A stretch of 38,053 bases of DNA from Actinomycetes bacterium (GTDB lineage: Bacteria; Actinomycetota; Acidimicrobiia; Acidimicrobiales; RAAP-2). Shown piece by piece: positions 1-7,893 of the stretch. The DNA is taken from positions 1 through 38,053 of the forward strand of contig JAJYWG010000130.1 in assembly GCA_021791615.1 (NCBI GenBank), written 5' to 3'. Below the pieces are notes generated by a model. It made no database searches, was not told the DNA's origin, and saw only the letters and a list, made by a program, of their open reading frames with translations. Numbering within the stretch: the stretch's first letter is position 1; the number at the start of each line of letters is the position of its first letter. A program made the translations under genes and the position numbers.

Positions 1-1386
1 GTTGTGCTCCATCTCCTCCCAGTGCACCTCTGAGTTCGCCATCAGAGCCCCGGCCTGGGCAAGCTCTTCGGTGATCCGAGCTTGCTCCTCGGCGAGCAGC
101 TCGATCGGCACCGCACCGGCCAGGTGCGCCTTGAGCAGGGACCGGCGCTCGCTCTCCAGGGTCTCGATGCGCTTGCGCTGTCTAGCCGCCAGCTTGAGCG
201 CCTTCACGCTGCGCTTCTTCGCCGCCTTGATGATGTGGCCGTAAAGCGTCTCGGCGGTCACCTGATCGAGCTTGATGGTCTCGTAGTGCTGCTCGATCTG
301 ACTCTCGATGTCGGCCACCGAGATGTAGGGGAGGTCACACGGGACGTGCCCACCGTGACGACCGATGCAGACGAAGTAGTCGTACTTACCACCGCGACGG
401 CCGGTGTTGCGACTGAAGATCATCCTCGACCCACATCGTCCGCATGCGAGCGTGCCCTTGAGATAGTGCTCGTGTCGCTGCGTGCGCTCGCCCGCCAGGC
501 ACTTTGCGGAAAGCCGGGCCTGAACCGTCGCAAACGTCTCGATCGTGGTCAGCGGTTCATGGGTCCCCTGGTACTCGACGCCACCCCACGTGAACCGTCC
601 GATGTAAAACGACTTGCGAAGCACCTTCTGGAGGTCGTTCTTGCCGAGTGGCCGCTCATGACGTTTTGGCGTCCCTCGGGAACGCAACCCACGCTCATCC
701 AGCGCTTCGGCCAATTGGCTGAGCGAGTAGTCGCCCGTGGCGTACGCCTCGAACGCCCACGTGATGTGTGGCGCTCGTTCGGGATCGACCTCGATCCAGC
801 GCAGTTCGTTGCCGCCCGAGAAGTCCTGCACATTCCTGTAACCGAGCGGCGCCATGCCCGGGTAGCCCCCTCGCTGGACCTTCTTGGACGTGCCCTTGAT
901 GATCTCGGTCGACAGGTTCTGGCTGTAGAACTCGGCGATCGAGGACATGATTCCGTGCAGCAGCATCCCGCTGGGGGTCTCGTCGATGTTCTCGGTCACC
1001 GAGACGAGCTGGGCACCGGCCTGGCGGATGGCGAGCGTGATCTCCACGTCGTCGCCCCGGTTGCGGGCCAGACGGTCGACCTTGTGGACGATGACGTAGT
1101 CCGTATCCCGCTGCTCACGAAGGCGCTGCAGCATCTCCTGCAGCTTGGGGCGGTCGGCCTTTCGGGCGGACTCGCCCGCATCAACGTAGACGTCGAGCAC
1201 GTCTGCTCCGAGCTGTTCGGCCTTTCGGATACAGGCATCCTTCTGCGCCGCGATTGAAAACCCCTCGCCGTCTCGATCGGTATTGACCTGGCCGACCGAA
1301 GAGACCCGCAGGTAGACGACCGCGGTCGCACGCTCTGTGTGCTTCATCACCTCCCCGCTGTTCTTCTTTGGTGTTTGCTTCCTCAT
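1..1386 (-). CDS. Large serine recombinase (site-specific integrase), 3' end cut by window edge
   Basis: The 462 visible residues open with a resolvase/invertase catalytic domain: YLRVSSVGQ (catalytic Ser about residue 29), then VDAGESARKADRP and VHKVDRLARNR. A recombinase domain (GYPGMAPLGYRN, KVLRKSFYIGRFTWGG) and a zinc-ribbon segment (CGRCGSRMIF ... VCIGRHGGHVPC) follow, then a charged, probably coiled-coil stretch rich in Lys/Arg/Glu. This is the order of large serine integrases that insert and excise phages and conjugative elements. ATG 1386 is chosen because AGGAGGGAGAG lies directly upstream; an in-frame ATG at 1347 (MKHTERA) is the alternative. It starts 30 bp after the ImmA-like gene and is probably in the same leftward transcript. 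No stop codon is reached before base 1. It is the likely integrase of the island, so an attachment site may lie just left of the window. Confidence 0.93.
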   Translation of the reverse strand, partial: MRKQTPKKNSGEVMKHTERATAVVYLRVSSVGQVNTDRDGEGFSIAAQKDACIRKAEQLGADVLDVYVDAGESARKADRPKLQEMLQRLREQRDTDYVIVHKVDRLARNRGDDVEITLAIRQAGAQLVSVTENIDETPSGMLLHGIMSSIAEFYSQNLSTEIIKGTSKKVQRGGYPGMAPLGYRNVQDFSGGNELRWIEVDPERAPHITWAFEAYATGDYSLSQLAEALDERGLRSRGTPKRHERPLGKNDLQKVLRKSFYIGRFTWGGVEYQGTHEPLTTIETFATVQARLSAKCLAGERTQRHEHYLKGTLACGRCGSRMIFSRNTGRRGGKYDYFVCIGRHGGHVPCDLPYISVADIESQIEQHYETIKLDQVTAETLYGHIIKAAKKRSVKALKLAARQRKRIETLESERRSLLKAHLAGAVPIELLAEEQARITEELAQAGALMANSEVHWEEMEHN

Positions 1387-1416
1387 CTCTCCCTCCTTAT
1401 TGATTGTTGCGTTGTG

Positions 1417-2037
1417 TTATCTCGTTCTGGCCAATCGGGCCCGGGCCACAGGCTGAGCCGGGTCACTTGTCCCCCCATGGCGGTTCGAGCCGCACCTGGG
1501 AGTCGGCCTCGTGAGGCCGATCTGGTTCAGCCGCACGGCGATCGCCGACGGGCTGACCCCGAAGATCTGCGCGAGGTCCATCGGATGCCGGGTCCCGCTC
1601 GAGTGGGCAGCCAAGACCCAGGCACGGGGCATCAGCAGGCAACCGGCGAAGTAGTCGCACACCCGTTCGATCATCTGCTCGCGTTCTCTCGCCGGAAAGG
1701 CTGCGTAGAGCGTGCCGGCGTCCCGGTGGTCCACGATGTGCTTGAACTCGTGAGCCAAGCTGAATCGCTGGCGTGTCGTGGGCTCGGTGGCGTTGATCGC
1801 CACCCGCCACTTGCCCTTTGACCAGTGAGACGCACCCGAAGTGGGAAACGGCGCTAAGCGCCGAACCTCGATTCTTGGGAGCGCCGAGATAACCCGCTCC
1901 GGAACGGCAGGATGCGTTGTGTCGGTTAGCTCCAGGAGGAGCCAGGCCTGCTCTTCGGCCAGCCGAAGCGCCTCGTGAAATCCGAGCGGCCGCTTGGGCA
2001 TGACGGCCCGCAGCCGACCGAGCACCTCAGGATCCAT
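1417..2037 (-). CDS. ImmA/IrrE family metallo-endopeptidase
   Basis: This 206-aa protein carries the zinc-metallopeptidase signature HEFKH (in RFSLAHEFKHIVDHR), with a downstream CDYFAGCLLMPR segment, the usual core of ImmA/IrrE (DUF955) proteins. ImmA of ICEBs1 cleaves a repressor to induce excision; IrrE-type proteins cleave other regulators. Near the C-terminus FGVSPSAIAVRLNQIGL resembles a short helix-turn-helix, also common in the family. It overlaps the upstream 116-aa gene by 11 bp (2027-2037), so the two are probably translationally coupled. The recombinase follows 30 bp downstream. By context it is a good candidate for the switch controlling excision of the island. The substrate cannot be read from sequence, and no classical ImmR-type repressor is recognisable beside it. 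Confidence 0.85.
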   Translation of the reverse strand: MDPEVLGRLRAVMPKRPLGFHEALRLAEEQAWLLLELTDTTHPAVPERVISALPRIEVRRLAPFPTSGASHWSKGKWRVAINATEPTTRQRFSLAHEFKHIVDHRDAGTLYAAFPAREREQMIERVCDYFAGCLLMPRAWVLAAHSSGTRHPMDLAQIFGVSPSAIAVRLNQIGLTRPTPRCGSNRHGGTSDPAQPVARARLARTR

Positions 2038-2377
2038 CGCCGTCGTCCTTTTCGATTACATCGGCAGGAGTGGTCTCCCGCTTCGGGAAAACGGTGGCAC
2101 CGACGGGAATCCCGTATTGGTGGCGGAGGAATTCGAAGTAGCTTTCCAGCTCACGAATATCGTCAGCACTCAATCGGTCGTTCTTACGCCAATAGTGACG
2201 AACGTGCGTATCACCATGGATTCGCCCATTACTTGCTGCGACGGCTAACCGTCCAAGCTCACGGGCAAGGACAAGCCAGTCACCCTCAGTACGACTTCGC
2301 AGTTCACCAGGCCATTCCAAGCGCAGCGCTGGATCGATTTCCAGGCTCTCGGCGATTGGTGGTAGTTCTCTATACAT
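2027..2377 (-). CDS. Conserved-looking unknown protein upstream of immA-like gene
   Basis: The 116-aa product (MYRELPPIAES...) matches no family I recognise. It is soluble and rich in charged residues, with no membrane segment and no clear Cys/His metal site; the middle (VRHYWRKNDRLSADDIRELESYFEFL) is predicted helical. It is the first gene after a perfect-consensus promoter and overlaps the metallopeptidase start by 11 bp. That position is typical of a partner, repressor or antitoxin of an ImmA/IrrE-type protease, but this is inference from context only. ATG 2377 is the only sensible start: the ATG at about 2387 runs into a TAG after two codons. Confidence 0.7.
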   Translation of the reverse strand: MYRELPPIAESLEIDPALRLEWPGELRSRTEGDWLVLARELGRLAVAASNGRIHGDTHVRHYWRKNDRLSADDIRELESYFEFLRHQYGIPVGATVFPKRETTPADVIEKDDGDGS

Positions 2378-2405
2378 ATCTAAAGCATTCCTGTTTAGCC
2401 ATCAT

Positions 2406-2434
2406 ATTATAGTAAATAAACCCGCTATTGTCAA
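2406..2434 (-). promoter_or_regulatory. Consensus sigma-70 promoter for orf116-immA-recombinase
   Basis: On the minus strand TTGACA (2434-2429) and TATAAT (2411-2406) are separated by exactly 17 bp. Both hexamers match the consensus perfectly, which is rare in high-GC DNA. The region is strikingly AT-rich against its surroundings. The predicted start point near 2399 gives a leader of about 20 nt before ATG 2377. A promoter this strong suggests a constitutive or repressor-controlled switch for the integration module. Confidence 0.85.
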
Positions 2435-2482
2435 GTCCTATTTATGGGCGATGCGGCTTCAAGCCGTTCGACGGTGGTGTGA

Positions 2483-2539
2483 GGCAGAGGGGTGTCCTGG
2501 GGATTCGCGAAGTGCGAATGACCCAGGACCCCCCCTGCC
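2483..2539 (-). terminator. Long GC-rich hairpin after the leftward conjugation operon
   Basis: The arms GGCAG...GTCCTGGGGATTCGC and GCGAATGACCCAGGAC...CTGCC pair over roughly 22 bp around a GAAGT loop. The hairpin lies just beyond the stop codon (2554) of the last gene of the leftward operon and before the divergent-looking AT-rich promoter region. There is no T-run on the exit side, as is common for actinobacterial terminators. It could instead be a recombination or processing site. Confidence 0.6.
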
Positions 2540-2553
2540 GTTGTGTTGCTGCG

Positions 2554-2862
2554 TTAGCTCTCGGTCGACGTCTCGTCGTCCTTGGCTGCCCCACGACCCC
2601 GACGGGTCGATGACGTGGCCTTCGAGGTGCCTTCCTTGCCCAAGAGGGCTTCGATGGCACCCCTGCGGGTGGCAGCTTCGCGGTCGATGTCCGCGAGAGT
2701 CGCAGCGGCACGGGCCTGCAGCTCGGGGTTGTTGCGGCGCTCGTCGATCCACTGATCGATGGCCTGACGCAATGCGTCGGTCAACGTCAGTCCTTCGAGC
2801 TTGGCAATCATGCCGAGCTGGGCGTGCAGCTCCTCCTCCAGCTTGATGGCGAGCGTCCTCAT
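2554..2862 (-). CDS. Ribbon-helix-helix-like protein, possible mobilisation accessory or repressor
   Basis: This 102-aa protein starts MRTLAIKLEEELHAQLG MIAKLEG, then TLTDALRQAIDQWIDE. A short beta strand followed by two helices is the pattern of ribbon-helix-helix (Arc/MetJ/MobC-type) DNA-binding proteins. The C-terminal third is Lys/Arg/Thr-rich and probably disordered (GTSKATSSTRRGRG). It is the last gene of the operon, and its ATG overlaps the preceding stop (ATGA at 2859-2862). In conjugative modules such proteins commonly bind the transfer origin or repress the operon. The fold call rests on pattern only. Confidence 0.6.
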   Translation of the reverse strand: MRTLAIKLEEELHAQLGMIAKLEGLTLTDALRQAIDQWIDERRNNPELQARAAATLADIDREAATRRGAIEALLGKEGTSKATSSTRRGRGAAKDDETSTES

Positions 2863-3008
2863 GAGAGGCGCTCCATGCTGGCGGCGGTACGGATCGCATG
2901 TTCCATGAACATGACCTCCTCTGTGTGGTGCGACCGGCGATCTCCGGATGAGATCTCCTCTTCGAGTCGCATGCCACAGACGAGGCAGAGGCGGTCGTCA
3001 TGACTCAC
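2859..3008 (-). CDS. Small CxxC protein (49 aa), unknown
   Basis: A GTG start at 3008 gives a 49-aa product with DRLCLVCGMRLEEE, one CxxC pair that could be half of a zinc ribbon, and HH further on. It overlaps the methyltransferase stop by 11 bp (2998-3008), and its TGA overlaps the next ATG (ATGA), so it sits inside an unbroken chain of coupled genes. That packing is the main reason to believe it is real. Function unknown. Confidence 0.5.
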   Translation of the reverse strand: MSHDDRLCLVCGMRLEEEISSGDRRSHHTEEVMFMEHAIRTAASMERLS

Positions 3009-4128
3009 CCCGTGCTGCTGTGATGCGCTGCCGTGCCAGATCTGCGTAGTCGGGACTGATCTCGATGCCGATCCAGTCCCGGCCGTGCTCCTCGGCGACC
3101 GTGCCAACTGTGCCGACGCCGAAGAACGGGTCGAGGACCACGCCTCGGACAGTCGGCGCCTTGCAGCCGCAGGGAACCAGGTCGGCGGACTGGCGAAGGG
3201 TGTTCCAGGTCTTGTCGAACCGCATGACGTAACCGTCATCGTCTCGACGTCCGCCCGATCCGTCGCCCAGCGGCACCCTCCAGGTTCGTTCCTTCCGCTT
3301 CCAGGGAAGACCGCACGAGGTGCAGACGGCCTCAGGGCAGGTGGCGAGCAGGGGTCGGCGGACGACTTCGGGAGGGAACGTGGCGGCGTGCGGTCCACGG
3401 AATCCCTTGGTGGGGATGCGCCAGACGTCGCCGGGATTCGTCCCCAGGATGGGATGCAACCGGTCGCCGATGGCGTCGGCCAGCGTGGTGCCGTCGTCGG
3501 CCGGAAGAGCTTTCGCAAGAATCTGCGGTGTCACATCCTTGGGCTCACGAAGCGGGCTCAGGTCGAAGAAGTAGCGGGGTGAGCGGACGAGGAAGTAGAT
3601 CGGCTCGTAGGTGCCGTTCAGCCGGTCACCCACACCGTTGGGCATGGCGTTGTTCTTGTGCCAAATGCACTTGGAGCGCACGATCCAGCCGTCGTCGGCG
3701 AGGGCGAGCAGGAGGCGCTCGGGAGCACAGACCATGCTCTTGGGCGGCACGCCGCTCTTCGGGCTCTGGCTGAAGGTGTCCCCGATGTTGAGCCACAGTC
3801 CGCCGCCGGGCTTGAGAACGCGGGCGACCTCGGCGAACACGGTCCGAAGGGAGGCGACCCAGGCATCGACGGTGGCCTCCAGGCCGATCTGGCCGTCGAC
3901 TTGGTAGTCACGAAGTTTCCAGTAGGGAGGACTTGTGATGACGCAGTCGACCGAGGCGGACGGCAGCGTTTTGAGCTTCTCTGTGGCGTCGCCGACGAGG
4001 ACCTCGTTGCGGGGGATCGTCACCGGGATGGCGGGCTCGCCGATGCCGACGACGGGCTGGCTCCTCCCGTAGCCGAGAGGGGCGAGTCGCCTCCAGGCTC
4101 GGATGTCGTCGTGATTGATGTGGGTCAT
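2998..4128 (-). CDS. Beta-class DNA methyltransferase (m4C or m6A)
   Basis: The 376-aa protein has motif IV first (VDCVITSPPYWKLRDY, about residues 60-75) and the AdoMet-binding motif I near the C-terminus (DPFFGVGTVG followed by DWIGIEISPDYADLA). This circular order defines beta-class amino-methyltransferases. TSPPYW occurs in both N4-cytosine and N6-adenine enzymes, so the modified base is not decided. A CTSCG...CGC Cys cluster (about residues 265-320) may bind zinc. It lies between the Replic_Relax-like gene (ATGA overlap at 4125-4128) and the 49-aa gene, inside a conjugation operon. No cognate restriction enzyme is present. A role in protecting the transferred DNA from host restriction is the simplest inference. 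Confidence 0.85.
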   Translation of the reverse strand: MTHINHDDIRAWRRLAPLGYGRSQPVVGIGEPAIPVTIPRNEVLVGDATEKLKTLPSASVDCVITSPPYWKLRDYQVDGQIGLEATVDAWVASLRTVFAEVARVLKPGGGLWLNIGDTFSQSPKSGVPPKSMVCAPERLLLALADDGWIVRSKCIWHKNNAMPNGVGDRLNGTYEPIYFLVRSPRYFFDLSPLREPKDVTPQILAKALPADDGTTLADAIGDRLHPILGTNPGDVWRIPTKGFRGPHAATFPPEVVRRPLLATCPEAVCTSCGLPWKRKERTWRVPLGDGSGGRRDDDGYVMRFDKTWNTLRQSADLVPCGCKAPTVRGVVLDPFFGVGTVGTVAEEHGRDWIGIEISPDYADLARQRITAARGES

Positions 4129-5081
4129 GGGTTCACCTCCTTTGGTGGTTCGAGCTGGCCATCCGACTCCGAGGGGTCTCCGGCAGCGATGTGGTTGATG
4201 AAGTCGTCACGGGTGGTGACGGTGAACAGCGCTCGCTCGTTCTCGGGCAGCCGTTCGAGGATGCGGGCGATGAACTCCCGTCGCTCCTCGGTCTCGGTCA
4301 CCCAGCAGACGAGGGGGAAGATGCCGGAGGACTCCTGCTCCTTTCCCGAGCGCCAGTATTGGGTGAAGGTCCGGAGCTTGGCGAGGATTCGAGGTCCGTC
4401 TTCGGTGGCCAGGTCCACCTCGATGAAGAGGCGGTCCTCGAATTGGCCTTGGTAGACAACGGCGTAGGCGTCGGGCTTGAGCGTCGCCACTGCGCCGCCG
4501 GGGCCGAAGAACGACCGCCAGCATCGTGGCTCGGCGTCGTAGCCGACCAGCTGGACGTCGCCCGCACGCTCGGCCTCCCGAAGGCGAACGTAGAGGTCGC
4601 TCACCGCCAGGGCGTGGCGGAGGTAGCTGGGCCTCGGCGTCCAGGGCTCCCGGTAGCGGAGGCGGTCCGGGTGGAGGATCCGCTGGCCGGTCACCCCGAG
4701 GGCGTAGACGAAGCCCCGTGAGCCGCCACGGACCCCGCCGATGCGGCGGGCGAGGCGCTGGAGCACACCGAGGTCGGCGAGTCGTCCCAGCTCGATCCGA
4801 GCGGTCCTACGCCCCGTCTCGGTCTGCTCGTAGTGGAGCCGCTCGAGTTGGCGGCCGCTGGCGGTGCCGAGCCGGGCGACGTCGTCGAGACACGACCGCT
4901 CCCTGGCCGAGAGGCGCTCGGAGATGGCCACCGCATCGGCCCTGGTGATGCGGCGACGAGCCTTACCGTCGGACCTTTGTCCCTGAGAGTCGTTGGCACT
5001 TCTCCCCTCCTTGGGCATCCTGAGCGGGGAGTATGCAGAATTCGACTCGACCCGACCGGAAGCTTGCCGACGCCTGGTCAT
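4125..5081 (-). CDS. Replication-relaxation (Replic_Relax) family protein
   Basis: The 318-aa protein has a Ser/Arg-rich leader, then a winged-helix-like section (SCLDDVARLGTASGRQLERLHY ... RTARIELGRLADLGVLQRL), then VYALGVTGQRIL and LRHALAVSDLYVRLREAE. The second half (KPDAYAVVYQGQFEDRLFIEVDLATE) has the D...ExD layout of a nuclease-like fold. This order matches the Replic_Relax family, common beside coupling proteins in actinobacterial plasmids and integrative elements and proposed to act on DNA topology or processing at the origin. It overlaps the coupling ATPase gene by ATGA (5078-5081). A processing role at the transfer origin is inference. Confidence 0.75.
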   Translation of the reverse strand: MTRRRQASGRVESNSAYSPLRMPKEGRSANDSQGQRSDGKARRRITRADAVAISERLSARERSCLDDVARLGTASGRQLERLHYEQTETGRRTARIELGRLADLGVLQRLARRIGGVRGGSRGFVYALGVTGQRILHPDRLRYREPWTPRPSYLRHALAVSDLYVRLREAERAGDVQLVGYDAEPRCWRSFFGPGGAVATLKPDAYAVVYQGQFEDRLFIEVDLATEDGPRILAKLRTFTQYWRSGKEQESSGIFPLVCWVTETEERREFIARILERLPENERALFTVTTRDDFINHIAAGDPSESDGQLEPPKEVNP

Positions 5082-7321
5082 GGCGCACCTCCTGGGCGGG
5101 ATCGCCGTCCGATGGGGCCAGCGGTCGGTGCGCTCTGACGGTCCCTGATGGCGTGCTCGACCTCGCCACGGGACACCCCGTAGTGAGACCGTGACTCGGC
5201 CCGGATGGAGAGAGGGTCGCTCGTCGGCGGATGGAGCGCCCGGGTCCGTCCCGTCGCCGGCGCCTGGGTGGTGCCCTCGGCGAAGAGCTGGGCCACGACC
5301 TCGAAGGCTCCGAGGCCCTGCAGGTCGTCGGGCGTGAGCAGCGTGCCGAGCTCCTTGGCCAGCAGGCGAGCGTCACCGGACGCCAGCTGGAAGACGACCC
5401 GGGAGCGGGCGTTGGCGAGCACCGCGTGGCGGGCCTCGGGGGTGAGCTGGTCCATGTGCTGGTGGGCGAGCGTCAGGCCGAGCCCGAGCCCCCGTGCTTC
5501 GGCGAGCACCGAGGCCATCGGGGTCGGCAGGTGCATGAATTGCGCCCATTCGTCGAGGTAGGCCATGACCGGCCTGCGGCGCGCTTCCTCCATGCCCGAT
5601 CGGGCCGTGGTGGCGTGCCACAGCTCGGCCACGATGAGCGCACCAAACAGCGCGGCGGCCTCCTCGCCCAACATGCCTGAAGCGAGGGAGCAGAGCAGGA
5701 TCTTGCCCTCGGCGAGCACGTCGCGCATCGAGACGGTGGGCCTCGACTGGCCGATGATCGCCCGCACAGTCGGCCTTCCGGTGAATGCGGCGATCTTGTT
5801 GATCACGGGTCCGATCGCCTCTTGGCGCTGAGCGTCCGAGAGCCCCTCGTACCAGCCCCAGAAGCTCTCCAGGCCGATCGGGTCGTCGAGCTTGCCGACG
5901 ATCTTGCGTCGGTAGGCCGGGTTGGTGAGGAGCAGCGGGACCTCGCACAGCGTCGCGCCGTCGACTCCGGCGAGCGTAAGCAACGCCGCCCTCAGCACGA
6001 ATTCGAGCCGTGGTCCCCAGGAGTAGGAGTAGAGGTTCTTGAACATCCCGACGAGGTTCTCGACGACGACTTCGCCGCTCACGCCGTGCGCGCTGCGGAG
6101 CGGATTGAGACCGACCGGAGCTGTGTCGGCCGGGTCGAGCACAATGACGTCGTCCCTGCGGTGTTCGGGGACTCGCTCCAAGATGGTCGTCACGAGATCA
6201 CCCTTTGGGTCCAACAGGACGACGCCAAGCCCGGCCTCCATGTCGTCGATCACCATCGACGCCAGGAGGTTCGATTTGCCCACCCCGGTGGGGCCGACCA
6301 CGTGGACGTGGCGGAGGCGTGCGGCGAGGTCGACAGCGAGGGATCGCTCGTCTCCGGGGAAGGTGCTGTCGCAGATCACCGTGCCGTCTTTGGGGATGGC
6401 CGGAGACGCCGGGATCTGGCGACACCCGCCGAGACGAAGTCCCGGCAGTCCCACGATGCCGATCGGCCAGCCCGAGAAGCCCGCCAGCTCCGGGGCGTTC
6501 AGGCGACCGGGCCACACCGACACTGGCACCCGGCGTGCCGCCATGGCCTTGGCCGACCAGGACTTGGGGACAAGGCGCCGACGGAGGTGCACACCCGGGG
6601 CACGGGCGACGTGCCATGCGGCCTCGACTCGGCGGATGCGGGCGATCTCGCCATCGGCGGACGGGCCGCTCGCGCCGATGCGACCAGCGGCGAGCAGCAA
6701 CGGGTTCGCTTCCTTGGCCTTGAGGGCGCTGACTTCGTCGCCGTCGATTGGCTCCTGTCTCCCGGTCAAGAGGCTCGTGCGCGTGAGCTGCTCTTTGACG
6801 GAGCTGACGGGAGGATGGGGTGCGACGACCCACTGGACCACCACCGCCTCGCCTGCTGCGAGCGGCGACAGGGTAGCGAGAAGGCCGACCGAGATCGCCT
6901 TGGGGTCGACGCTGAGCGGTCGAATGCTCGACGTCAAGAAGTGCTCGACCCCGCGCTCGACTTGGACATCGGGAACGTCGACCGGCTCGTAGCGGACCGA
7001 CGCGAGGGCGGACTGGAGCACATCCTCGATCACGGTGGCGAAGCGCTCGGGCACGAGGATGTAGTGCTCGATGCCGGACTTCGTGGCGTGCGTCTCCAAG
7101 ACGACGTACGGAGTAAACAGCCAGCGCTTCCAGCGGGGTTCGAGGAGCCCGGAGAAGCCCCCGAGGGCGTTCGTGACGTCCTCGGCGTCGAGCTCACGGG
7201 GGAAGCTGAGGCGGTAGGCGACCAGGGAACGGCGAAGAGAGTCCTGCGCCAGCTCCTTCGCCGTGGCGGCGGCCCCGAGCAGCGTTGCGAGCAGGAGCCC
7301 GAAGGCGACTGCGACGGTCAC
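5078..7321 (-). CDS. Type IV coupling protein (VirD4/TraG/TcpA-like DNA-transfer ATPase)
   Basis: This 747-aa ATPase has an N-terminal hydrophobic segment (VAVAFGLLLATLLGAAA) and a Walker A motif VGPTGVGKSNLL near residue 345. VVLLDPKGDLV and a Walker B region VMAYLDEWAQF near residue 590 follow, then RGLGLGLTLAHQHMDQL, all characteristic of VirD4/TraG coupling proteins. Such hexamers sit at the inner membrane and pump DNA through the conjugation pore. The GTG at 7321 overlaps the stop of the upstream 56-aa gene. It is the clearest sign that this part of the island is, or was, a conjugative or mobilisable element. No VirB4-type ATPase is visible in the window. Confidence 0.88.
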   Translation of the reverse strand: MTVAVAFGLLLATLLGAAATAKELAQDSLRRSLVAYRLSFPRELDAEDVTNALGGFSGLLEPRWKRWLFTPYVVLETHATKSGIEHYILVPERFATVIEDVLQSALASVRYEPVDVPDVQVERGVEHFLTSSIRPLSVDPKAISVGLLATLSPLAAGEAVVVQWVVAPHPPVSSVKEQLTRTSLLTGRQEPIDGDEVSALKAKEANPLLLAAGRIGASGPSADGEIARIRRVEAAWHVARAPGVHLRRRLVPKSWSAKAMAARRVPVSVWPGRLNAPELAGFSGWPIGIVGLPGLRLGGCRQIPASPAIPKDGTVICDSTFPGDERSLAVDLAARLRHVHVVGPTGVGKSNLLASMVIDDMEAGLGVVLLDPKGDLVTTILERVPEHRRDDVIVLDPADTAPVGLNPLRSAHGVSGEVVVENLVGMFKNLYSYSWGPRLEFVLRAALLTLAGVDGATLCEVPLLLTNPAYRRKIVGKLDDPIGLESFWGWYEGLSDAQRQEAIGPVINKIAAFTGRPTVRAIIGQSRPTVSMRDVLAEGKILLCSLASGMLGEEAAALFGALIVAELWHATTARSGMEEARRRPVMAYLDEWAQFMHLPTPMASVLAEARGLGLGLTLAHQHMDQLTPEARHAVLANARSRVVFQLASGDARLLAKELGTLLTPDDLQGLGAFEVVAQLFAEGTTQAPATGRTRALHPPTSDPLSIRAESRSHYGVSRGEVEHAIRDRQSAPTAGPIGRRSRPGGAP

Positions 7322-7488
7322 GCCGACTTCTCCTTCGGTTCTGCGACCCGGTCGTAGATCTCCGCGCCGATTGCCAGGTCGTCGTCGTCAAGCTCAACGA
7401 CAGCGGCGAGGTCGAGGATCGCCGCAGCGAGCCGCTCGCTGTCGAGGGCGCGGCGGCGGGGATTGATGCGCGGGCGCGTATTGCTCAC
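7318..7488 (-). CDS. Small acidic/basic protein (56 aa), unknown
   Basis: GTG 7488 lies 7 nt after a strong AAGGAGG site and opens a 56-aa frame (MSNTRPRINPRRRALDSERL ...). It has a basic N-terminus and an acidic helical middle (VVELDDDDLAIGAEIYD). Its TGA overlaps the GTG start of the coupling ATPase (GTGA, 7318-7321), which argues for translational coupling. No family is recognised. Context suggests an accessory of the transfer machinery. Confidence 0.6.
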   Translation of the reverse strand: MSNTRPRINPRRRALDSERLAAAILDLAAVVELDDDDLAIGAEIYDRVAEPKEKSA

Positions 7489-7576
7489 TGAGTTCACCTC
7501 CTTCTTGGGACGCGTCCTCCGTGTTGAAGACCTCTCTGTCGGGCGAGGACTTAGCGCCGACAGGGGCTATGGCCCC

Positions 7577-7605
7577 GATATCGCACTGAGTGCCGTTGTT
7601 GTCAA
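7577..7605 (-). promoter_or_regulatory. Possible promoter for the coupling-ATPase transcript
   Basis: On the minus strand TTGACA (7605-7600) and GATATC (7582-7577) are 17 bp apart, about 90 bp before GTG 7488. The -35 is perfect and the -10 is weak. A GGGGC-TATG-GCCCC palindrome at 7563-7576 overlaps the predicted start point and could be an operator or part of a leader hairpin. Confidence 0.4.
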
Positions 7606-7641
7606 GCACGAACTCGTTGTGGAATTTGCAACGCCATGTCC

Positions 7642-7845
7642 CTACCTCTTGGCCCGAGGCCCTCGGACGGTCATCACGATCACGACCACGAGCCCGCCCA
7701 GCATGAGGAGCGACGGCAGCACCGGCCCCAGCAGATCGGCGACGAGCCGAGCGACCACGGCGATCACGAGGAGCAGGGCCAGCGCCTTGAAGAGCTGATC
7801 GGTCCAGTTCATGACGGCCGCGCTATCGGCGGGCTCAGGGGGCAT
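7642..7845 (-). CDS. Small membrane protein (67 aa)
   Basis: The product contains two closely spaced hydrophobic stretches, LFKALALLLVIAVVARLVADLLG and LPSLLMLGGLVVVIVMTV, ending in a basic tail RGPRAKR, so it probably spans the membrane twice as a hairpin. Start 7845 has only a G-rich upstream sequence; ATG 7812 (MNWTDQLF) is an alternative that keeps both segments. It lies among conjugation genes and could be a pore accessory, but no family is recognised. Confidence 0.55.
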   Translation of the reverse strand: MPPEPADSAAVMNWTDQLFKALALLLVIAVVARLVADLLGPVLPSLLMLGGLVVVIVMTVRGPRAKR

Positions 7846-7893
7846 GGGCGGGGCCGCCGCCCATGCCCCCCATAGCCGGGGCGAGATCGTCGG

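Noticed and set aside
5822..7357. Long plus-strand open frame (511 codons) opposite the coupling ATPase
   Set aside because: It is the antisense shadow of a clear VirD4-like gene; high GC keeps the opposite frame open, and the product is low in recognisable motifs.
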